10,928 bases of DNA from Clostridium sp. Lineage in GTDB: Bacteria; Bacillota; Clostridia; Clostridiales; Clostridiaceae. The notes beneath the pieces were generated by a model, which saw nothing but the letters and a program-made list of their open reading frames with translations, searched no databases and was not told the origin of the DNA. Below are positions 5,644 to 10,928 of the stretch, one piece after another. Position numbers and translations under genes: made by a program. Location of the stretch: contig JAAZGI010000022.1 in NCBI GenBank assembly GCA_012511315.1, positions 1 through 10,928 of the forward strand, given 5' to 3'. Numbering within the stretch: position 1 is the stretch's first letter; every line of letters begins with the position of its first letter.

Positions 5644-6522
5644 TTGAAAAATCGAAATAGATCACCCTTTAAAGGGTTAAAAAATGAATTTGGCCGTTTA
5701 TCACTATTGCACCTCAGTCTTTATGGCATGATTATTACTTTTACTTCAGACTTTATTTTTAATCTTTTCAAGGTGCCTTTTAGCTTTTTCCAGCTTTTTT
5801 ATTTTAATCCAGGTCGAATCATAAAATTAGGTGAAGTATGGCGTATATTGGGCATCCCTTTTTTATCGAGACCAGCAGGTGACTTTTTCTCAATCATCTG
5901 GTTTGGTTTTAGCATGTTAATCTATTATTTTGTTATTCGGACACTGGAAGCACGGGTAGGAATGTCGCGAGCTAATGTATTTATGGTATTAAGCTGGATT
6001 GCATTGGCAGGATATGGCTTTGTTTCTGGAAATTTTGTGGATTTCTATCCTGTCATCCTAGGGATCACGGCATTAGCAGGTCTATATAATCCTGAATTTA
6101 CTATTTATTTTTACTTCCTAATTCCCGTTAAAGGGAAAATCTTAGGACTTATTGGTATCGGTCTAATGATTTGGAACGGTATTCAAGGTGGGTATGAATA
6201 CTTTCTGATTTTAGCTTTGTTGCTTCTTTTAAACTATGAAGCTGTCCAAGAGTATTTCCATACGCGCAAACGAAAAGGCGAGTACACAAAGAAAATTAAA
6301 AAAGTTCAGGCTAAAACAAAAACAATCCATCGGTGTGAAGTATGTGGACGGACTGAAAAGGATGTTCCAGACATGATGTTCCGTTATTGCAGTAAATGTG
6401 ATGGAAACTTTGAGTATTGCGAGGATCATATCAATAACCATGAACACCGATCCAACATTATTCCCTTTGAATCAAAGGTTAATAACAAAGAAGGGAATAA
6501 TGATTTTAGCGATAAGAACTAA
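5644..6522 (+). CDS. Rhomboid/derlin-like membrane protein, protease-dead, with zinc-binding C-terminal domain
   Basis: Encodes 292 residues from TTG, with GAGGAG nine bases upstream. Residues about 20-198 form a rhomboid-like membrane core: the GEVWRI motif (63-68), which corresponds to the family's 'GQ.WR' motif before the first luminal helix, then several TM segments, LEARVGMSRAN at 101-111 similar to the derlin/rhomboid 'LE...G..r' stretch, and the PVILGITALAGLYNPE region (136-151) where active rhomboids carry GxSG. The Ser is missing (GITA) and no matching TM His is seen, so proteolysis is unlikely. Residues 231-268 form a soluble Cys/His cluster: CxxC (231, 234), CxxC (249, 252), C259, H262, H266 and H268, enough ligands for two zinc ions. 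A Lys-rich linker (209-224) joins the two parts. It may act as a membrane chaperone or adaptor. It appears monocistronic. Confidence 0.7.
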   Translation: MKNRNRSPFKGLKNEFGRLSLLHLSLYGMIITFTSDFIFNLFKVPFSFFQLFYFNPGRIIKLGEVWRILGIPFLSRPAGDFFSIIWFGFSMLIYYFVIRTLEARVGMSRANVFMVLSWIALAGYGFVSGNFVDFYPVILGITALAGLYNPEFTIYFYFLIPVKGKILGLIGIGLMIWNGIQGGYEYFLILALLLLLNYEAVQEYFHTRKRKGEYTKKIKKVQAKTKTIHRCEVCGRTEKDVPDMMFRYCSKCDGNFEYCEDHINNHEHRSNIIPFESKVNNKEGNNDFSDKN

Positions 6523-6638
6523 CTTTAATGACGGAGAGAGTCCATCTGATTGCTGGAGTGTACTCTTTTAAGTAGTCAACTGAACTCTAAGGAACAAAGG
6601 ATTCAAAATAACTTGAAAAGAAAAAATGGAAAATCTAT

Positions 6639-6672
6639 GACTCTGCCCAATAACTATGGCAGAGTCGCTTTT
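6639..6672 (+). terminator. Intrinsic terminator after the rhomboid-like gene
   Basis: GACTCTGCC (6639-6647) and GGCAGAGTC (6658-6666) form a perfect 9-bp stem around a 10-nt loop, followed by GCTTTT. It separates the rhomboid-like gene from the VIT-VWA gene. A weaker hairpin with a TTTT tail (about 6533-6569, inner TCCA/TGGA) lies just after the stop codon. Confidence 0.75.
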
Positions 6673-6717
6673 AATTGATTTTTACTAGAACTATTAAATA
6701 TTCCGTGAAACTATAGG

Positions 6718-6747
6718 GTTACAGCCTGTGACTCCGTACGGTATAAT
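6718..6747 (+). promoter_or_regulatory. Promoter of the VIT-VWA gene with overlapping dyad
   Basis: A perfect -10 TATAAT is at 6742-6747, 51 bp before the ATG. A poor -35 (TTACAG, 6719-6724) is 17 nt upstream. It is part of an inverted repeat, GTTACAG (6718-6724), one base, CTGTGAC (6726-6732), with one mismatch. A second palindrome CCGTACGG (6734-6741) abuts the -10. A weak -35 covered by a dyad is the usual arrangement for a regulated promoter. The string GTGACTCCGTACGG resembles a MerR-type operator half, which is only an analogy. Confidence 0.5.
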
Positions 6748-6798
6748 AGGAGACAAGATTATAAGCTCCTGAACAGGGAACGAAAGAGGAGGAACATC

Positions 6799-9198
6799 AT
6801 GAAAAAATATGGGCTCTCTGCCAAAGACAAGGGCGTAAAATTGAATAAACTTCAAGTTTCTGGCAATGTTTGTGGTGAATATATTGAGTATACTATCGCG
6901 CAACATTATCGGAATTTGGGAGAAGATGATGTGCATTGCACCTATTCTTTCCCAATTCCTGAAACGGCGACCCTTACAGGCTTCTCCGTTAGCTTGGGTG
7001 GAAAAAACCTAGTAGCTTCGGTGGAGTCGAGAGAGGAAGTTCTAAAGATTTTAGAACGAGCCAGAGAGGAAAAAATTAATCCGATCTCATTAGAATCCGA
7101 CGAAGAAGATGATTTTCAAATTACCATTGGTGACGTCATGCCTAATGAGAAGGTCATCATAAAGATTACTTATATGGATCAGTTAATATATGACGACAAC
7201 CTTGTGCGAGTAATTATTCCTTCAGTTATTGACCCCACTTACATAAGCTCTGAGACTGAGGAAGAACTGGATGAAGCATCGGAGTTTAATCTCAATTTGC
7301 TAGTTGAAACTTATGGTGAGGTAACTATTAAAAGCCATAGTCATAAGATTAAAGTAGAGCGACATGACGAGACCCTGCGTAAAGTTACCATGGATCAAGG
7401 ACAAACTTTAGAAAAGGATTTAGTTCTCGATATTGTAGAGGATAAACCTCGTCAAGCTGACGGGATTGCCTATGCCTATTACGATCAAGAAAATGAAAGC
7501 GATCAGGCAATTTTAATGCTACGTTTCTTCCCGATATTGCCAGATAACGAAATAGATGACCCGAAAAACTACACCTTTATAGTAGATAACTCCTCATCGA
7601 TGGCTGGATTTAAGGCAGAACAATCCAAAACAGCTGTTTTAATTGCCTTGCGAAACCTAAATGAAGGGGATCATTTCAACATAATCAGCTTTGACAAAGA
7701 GATTAATGTATTTAGGTCACAAGGTAAGGTGCCTTATTCAGAAGAGTCTCTTGCGGCAGCAACTGAGTGGATTGAGAAGTTAGAACTCAATGACGGAGCA
7801 GATATCTATTCTGCCCTTCGTATGGCGCTGCGAGACGTTGAACAGGCCGATGTACCAGAGTATATGTTCCTGTTTTCAGACGATATGGTTGAAGATGAAG
7901 ACGAAATTATCGAATATGTGCGAACAAACATTGGAAATGCTCGTTTATTCACCGTTGGCATGGATACAGATCTAAACTCTTATTTTATAAATAAGCTAGC
8001 AGAAGTAGGCATGGGCATGTCTGAATTTGTTGAGGAAGGCCAGAGGGTGGATGATATTATTCTCCGCCAATTCCATCGAATTCACAATCCACAACTTGAT
8101 GTAACAGACATTGATTGGGGAGCAATGCAGGTGGAGAAAACTTTCCCTGGAACTATATCTTACCTTTATGACCGTGAACCTTTTACTATTTTTGCTGAAG
8201 TCATTGGTGAAATTGAAGGAAAAGTCACATTGAAGGGAAACGTCAAAGGTCGTGAAGGAGAACATGAACACATTCTTGTGGCGGATCTTGATCGTTTAGA
8301 GATTGTCGAAAACTCTAAATTGATAGAAAAAGTTTGGACCCGAAAGCTCATTGAAGCCTTGGAAGAGCGGGAGCGTAAAGTTCGCGGTCATGAGAAAGAA
8401 CAGATTCGCGAGAGGATTTTGGAACTGTCAAAAGAGTATAAAATGCTGTCATCAGAAACGGCCTTTATTTTAACAGAATCCATTGAAGACCCTGTCACAG
8501 GATTTGCAATGCAAAGAGTTGTTCCTTTGGAAATGTCAGAAGACACCATGAGGCTTTTATCTGAGTCCTTTTTCTTGGATGATACTCGTTATTCTAGTGA
8601 TATCACCATTCGTGAAACCATGGCTCAAAAAGGGATTTCGCGCAAAGAAGCGCTAGAAGTTATTCAATTTGAACGTGAGAATCTTCTTAGAATATTAGCG
8701 AAAAATCAATTGGCGGACGGCTCTTTTTGCGATGCGGGATGCACAGAAGAAACACATATGCTGGAAACCACGCTGAAAGCTTTACTTGCATTTACCATTG
8801 GCAAAGAACCAGCGACTATTTATCTTAATAACATTAACAAGGCATTTAGTTTTGTGATGAAGACCATCCGTAAAGATGAGGTTTTATTGACGGAACGAAA
8901 CCTTATGCTACTATCCATTGCCTATGATATGGCAGATGGGAAACGCCTGATCAAGGAAAAGACCAAAGTAGCCTTAGATAAATTGTTTGACCGGATTGAG
9001 GAGGGACAATTCCCTTCATCATTAAAAGAGGTGGAAGCAGTAATCGACCATACCTCCCCACAACAAATGAAATATATTATGGCAGCAGCTTTAAATATTT
9101 CATCCTCACAAATTGAGGGCCTTGAAGAGATCTTTGAAAAAGATATTAAGTCCAATATCTCAAGAATTTCTGAAGTTGCCTTGGCAAAAGCTTTATAA
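6799..9198 (+). CDS. VIT domain / von Willebrand factor A domain protein
   Basis: Encodes 799 residues from ATG, with AGGAGG (6787-6792) six bases upstream. There is no signal peptide or TM segment, so it should be cytosolic. A VIT domain covers about 5-135 (VSGNVCGEYIEYTIAQHYRN, TYSFPIPETATLTGF, ITIGDVMPNEKVIIKITY). The VWA domain covers about 257-430: the MIDAS motif DNSSS (D263, S265, S267) is kept, but the Thr usual in the next metal loop (GGTDI) is Ala334 (DGADIYSAL), and the third loop reads FSDDM (359-363). Residues 512-560 hold the WTRKLIEAL ... YKMLSSETAFILTE block typical of VIT-VWA proteins. The helical C-terminus (625-799) includes NQLADGSF, similar to the repeat found in the C-terminal part of VWA5A-like proteins. 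The family is related to inter-alpha-trypsin inhibitor heavy chains; bacterial roles are unknown, and scaffolding of protein complexes is the usual guess. It is transcribed alone. Confidence 0.88.
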   Translation: MKKYGLSAKDKGVKLNKLQVSGNVCGEYIEYTIAQHYRNLGEDDVHCTYSFPIPETATLTGFSVSLGGKNLVASVESREEVLKILERAREEKINPISLESDEEDDFQITIGDVMPNEKVIIKITYMDQLIYDDNLVRVIIPSVIDPTYISSETEEELDEASEFNLNLLVETYGEVTIKSHSHKIKVERHDETLRKVTMDQGQTLEKDLVLDIVEDKPRQADGIAYAYYDQENESDQAILMLRFFPILPDNEIDDPKNYTFIVDNSSSMAGFKAEQSKTAVLIALRNLNEGDHFNIISFDKEINVFRSQGKVPYSEESLAAATEWIEKLELNDGADIYSALRMALRDVEQADVPEYMFLFSDDMVEDEDEIIEYVRTNIGNARLFTVGMDTDLNSYFINKLAEVGMGMSEFVEEGQRVDDIILRQFHRIHNPQLDVTDIDWGAMQVEKTFPGTISYLYDREPFTIFAEVIGEIEGKVTLKGNVKGREGEHEHILVADLDRLEIVENSKLIEKVWTRKLIEALEERERKVRGHEKEQIRERILELSKEYKMLSSETAFILTESIEDPVTGFAMQRVVPLEMSEDTMRLLSESFFLDDTRYSSDITIRETMAQKGISRKEALEVIQFERENLLRILAKNQLADGSFCDAGCTEETHMLETTLKALLAFTIGKEPATIYLNNINKAFSFVMKTIRKDEVLLTERNLMLLSIAYDMADGKRLIKEKTKVALDKLFDRIEEGQFPSSLKEVEAVIDHTSPQQMKYIMAAALNISSSQIEGLEEIFEKDIKSNISRISEVALAKAL

Positions 9199-9200
9199 AC

Positions 9201-9240
9201 ATTGCACACCCGGCATCATTGTGCCTTGGGTGTGCAATTT
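9201..9240 (+). terminator. Intrinsic terminator after the VIT-VWA gene
   Basis: ATTGCACACCC (9201-9211) and GGGTGTGCAAT (9228-9238) form a perfect 11-bp stem beginning two bases after the stop codon. The apex holds a nested GGCA/TGCC pairing. The U-tract is short (TTT, then CAATTT). Nothing recognisable lies in 9241-9444. Confidence 0.8.
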
Positions 9241-9455
9241 CAATTTAGGTGTACCAATTAAAACTCACTCGTTTTTTACAGGAAGTGAATGTAGAATGAG
9301 GATTTTTAAAGTATTGTGCCACTTAAATGACGCTGCCGTGAATTTGTCATTGGATTGTAAGGGTTTAGTAACCAACTAGCAACAACTGACTTTAATATAA
9401 AAGGTAAAATGTAAAAGTATGGACTTATTTTCAGTATCTAAATTAGGGAGTGTCT

Positions 9456-10499
9456 ATGAGAAGGTCAGCGTATTTCAATATTGGAATTATAATTATAATC
9501 CTCATCAGTTTCTCGTGGGGCCAAAAAGAAGTTCGAGCACAACCGGAAAACGGACTCACAGCTGATGTGAGCCTAATGGATGACTATGGCAATATACTGG
9601 TTGATTATCAGAAAAAAATATTTAAAGTTGAAAACAATCACTTTGTCTATTCAGAGCCACCAGCGTTAGCTGGCTATGTCTTTGCAACGGTGAATGTTCT
9701 AAAACTTGAAATTGACGATCAGGTATCATTTCGAGTCAACTACTTTTATACTCAGGATGATATTCTTCCAGGAACACTACCGGAACCAGTCCCACTGGAT
9801 GAAATGCCCACGAAAAAAACGGCGCTGGAAGTGAGAAGTGTCTGGTTGTCTTGGATTGATGAGTCCATGAAGGAGTTGTCTGACACACAAACAAAAGATA
9901 TAGAATATTTTTGGGAAACCTATAAAATACCTGAACCTAAAGCACTACAAGGCTACTATTTTGACCGACTAGAGACAGGAATGAAAACCTTAAAGGGAGT
10001 TAAGGTACCTCACTTTGTCTACATTTATAAAAGAGAAGAGCCTATCGCCACTCCCCCTTCACTCATCTTTGACCATTTGATTCAAAATCGTTCGGTTCGA
10101 ACGGTCAAGCCAGAACGGCGACCTCAATCACCTGAGAGCAAACCAGAGACCAAGCCTGAAACGAAGCCTGAAACAAAGCCTGAGACAAAGCCTGAAACAA
10201 AGCCAGAAACAAAACCTGAGACCAAGCCTGAGACAAAGCCAGAGACAAACCCTGAAACTAAGCCTGAAACCAAGGCTGAGACAAAACCTGAAACCAAGAC
10301 TGAAACGACTCCTGACACAATTCAAGGCAGTGAGTTCCCCAACAAGTTAAGCAAACCAAATAATACAAACACATTTTCAGGGGAAGAAAGGGATCTTCAA
10401 AGAAATGAGCTTAGGCGATATATAGTGCCGAGTATAATTTTGGTTCTGTTAATTTTAAGTGGAGTTTTTATAATAAAAAAGATTAAAGGTAATGATTAG
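9456..10499 (+). CDS. Secreted, membrane-anchored protein with two MucBP-like domains and a KPET-repeat stalk
   Basis: Encodes 347 residues from the ATG at 9456, with AGGGAG (9445-9450) five bases upstream; a GTG two codons earlier overlaps that site and is rejected. The signal peptide covers residues 1-28 (RRS..., hydrophobic [10 protein letters not shown], cleavage after VRA). Two related modules follow at about 33-100 and 127-193. Each has a strand with a D/E-rich turn ([25 protein letters not shown]), a P-x-A-L-x-G-Y motif and a final VNYFYT or FVYIYKR strand, as in MucBP-type mucin-binding repeats. Residues 229-288 are fifteen four-residue KPET-type units, a wall-spanning stalk. TM 322-340 with a KKIKGND tail anchors it; no LPxTG sorting motif precedes it. 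The likely place is the cell surface, facing outward. Mucin or glycan binding is only implied by the fold resemblance. Confidence 0.75.
   Translation: MRRSAYFNIGIIIIILISFSWGQKEVRAQPENGLTADVSLMDDYGNILVDYQKKIFKVENNHFVYSEPPALAGYVFATVNVLKLEIDDQVSFRVNYFYTQDDILPGTLPEPVPLDEMPTKKTALEVRSVWLSWIDESMKELSDTQTKDIEYFWETYKIPEPKALQGYYFDRLETGMKTLKGVKVPHFVYIYKREEPIATPPSLIFDHLIQNRSVRTVKPERRPQSPESKPETKPETKPETKPETKPETKPETKPETKPETKPETNPETKPETKAETKPETKTETTPDTIQGSEFPNKLSKPNNTNTFSGEERDLQRNELRRYIVPSIILVLLILSGVFIIKKIKGND
10140..10319 (+). repeat. Fifteen 12-bp in-frame repeats coding KPET units
   Basis: Fifteen tandem 12-bp units; eleven encode exactly KPET, the others [12 protein letters not shown] and TPDT. Codons vary synonymously between units (AAA/AAG, CCT/CCA, GAA/GAG, ACA/ACC/ACG/ACT), so the array is not a fresh slippage product. 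Changes cluster toward the 3' end. Unit number is expected to vary between strains. The bias also keeps two antisense frames open by chance. Confidence 0.95.
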
Positions 10500-10532
10500 T
10501 ATTCCTTTTAAAACTTAAAACGAAAGAAGAAT

Positions 10533-10571
10533 AAAAAAAAGAGCAGTCCAGGCCAGGATTGCTCTTTTTTT
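10533..10571. terminator. Bidirectional intrinsic terminator
   Basis: GAGCAGTCC (10541-10549) pairs with GGATTGCTC (10556-10564, one G:U) around a 6-nt loop, with eight A's on the left and seven T's on the right that extend the stem and give a U-tract on each strand. It lies between convergent genes and serves both. Confidence 0.9.
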
Positions 10572-10605
10572 AGCTCTTTAGTTATGCCGGATACCGTTCA
10601 ATGAA

Positions 10606-10928
10606 TTAAGGTTGGATGGGTTTAATGAGAGATTCGACTGAAGAATTGCTCAATACGTTAGCTAATTCGGTATGTAGTGCTTGGCTATTGATTAAATGGC
10701 CGGGGATTTGATATGGAACATATTCTCCAGAAGCTTCTTGGTGGTGGAGATAAAATTCATCGAAATAATAATCTAATGATTGAACTGTTTCTAAAAGAGT
10801 CGCTGCGAAAGCGACGGTTTCATCTAAACCAAGACCATCTCTTTGGATAAATAAAATTAAAGCTCGTTGATAATCATCAGAATCTGGATTGAATGATTCA
10901 TCAAGATGGATTTTAGCGATATTTTCCT
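10606..10928 (-). CDS. Unrecognised protein, C-terminal 106 residues (5' end outside window)
   Basis: The minus strand is open from the window edge to TAA (complement of 10606-10608), so the start lies to the right. The visible part is acidic and largely helical (RALILFIQRDGLGLDETVAF, AATLLETVQSLDYYFDEFY), followed by a segment with HHQEASGEYVPYQIPGH and a Ser/Asn-rich tail. It shows protein-like composition throughout. No TM segment, Cys cluster or familiar motif is visible, and I do not recognise the family. It converges on the terminator at 10533-10571. Confidence 0.65.
   Translation of the reverse strand, partial: ENIAKIHLDESFNPDSDDYQRALILFIQRDGLGLDETVAFAATLLETVQSLDYYFDEFYLHHQEASGEYVPYQIPGHLINSQALHTELANVLSNSSVESLIKPIQP

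Noticed and set aside
6523..6640. T-box or other riboswitch suggested by GACGGAGAGAGTCC after the rhomboid-like gene
   Set aside because: No TGGNACCGCG-type T-box sequence or stem I architecture follows, and the next element is a plain terminator ahead of a separate promoter.
9113..9379. Frame overlapping the end of the VIT-VWA gene and running through its terminator
   Set aside because: It is out of frame with a secure gene, passes through a terminator hairpin, and lacks a ribosome binding site.
9241..9449. Possible insertion-sequence scar before the MucBP-like gene
   Set aside because: Some strings look like element ends, but I find no inverted repeats, target duplication or transposase fragment.
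10124..10325. Two antisense reading frames rich in VSGF/LSLGF or LRF repeats
   Set aside because: They are mirror images of the KPET repeat tract, with no ribosome binding site and no independent support.

Overview
The window is AT-rich chromosomal DNA with strong AGGAGG-type ribosome binding sites, TTG and GTG starts beside ATG, short intergenic gaps and A/T-flanked intrinsic terminators. This points to a low-GC Gram-positive bacterium (Firmicutes). A corrinoid-reactivation type protein, a GNAT_C-type acyltransferase and a MucBP-like surface protein make an anaerobic Clostridia-type host my best guess. Genus cannot be fixed from sequence reading alone.

Layout. (1) 3-1019, + strand: the 3' end of a gene with the C-terminal part of a vitamin-B12-dependent methionine synthase activation domain, then a GNAT_C-type acyltransferase gene that begins 6 nt after the stop and in the same frame. 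(2) 1110-1601, - strand: a small two-TM protein with a PH-like cytoplasmic domain, divergent from (3) msrB, a winged-helix response regulator and a sensor kinase (1747-4411, + strand). The regulator and kinase overlap by 11 nt. (4) 4412-4878: an imperfect 23-bp tandem duplication, a doubtful small ORF and a perfect 15-bp bidirectional terminator. (5) 4879-5364, - strand: an unrecognised multi-pass membrane protein. (6) 5644-6522, + strand: a rhomboid/derlin-fold membrane protein without the Ser active site and with a Cys/His-rich zinc-binding tail. (7) 6799-9198, + strand: a 799-residue VIT plus VWA protein with its own sigma-A-like promoter, a dyad over the -35 region and terminators on both sides. 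(8) 9456-10499, + strand: a secreted, C-terminally membrane-anchored protein with two MucBP-like domains and a KPET-repeat stalk. (9) 10606-10928, - strand: the 3' end of an unrecognised gene, separated from (8) by a bidirectional terminator.

How the genes work together. The only firmly linked unit is the two-component pair, possibly transcribed with msrB, which suggests (without proving) a link to oxidative or envelope stress. Several other products are envelope proteins, but each appears to be its own transcription unit. I see no rRNA, tRNA, CRISPR array or intact mobile element. The items that most deserve a second look are the zinc-tailed rhomboid-like protein, the VIT-VWA protein with a changed metal site, and the pairing of a B12-activation-domain gene with a GNAT_C acyltransferase across a single in-frame TGA.
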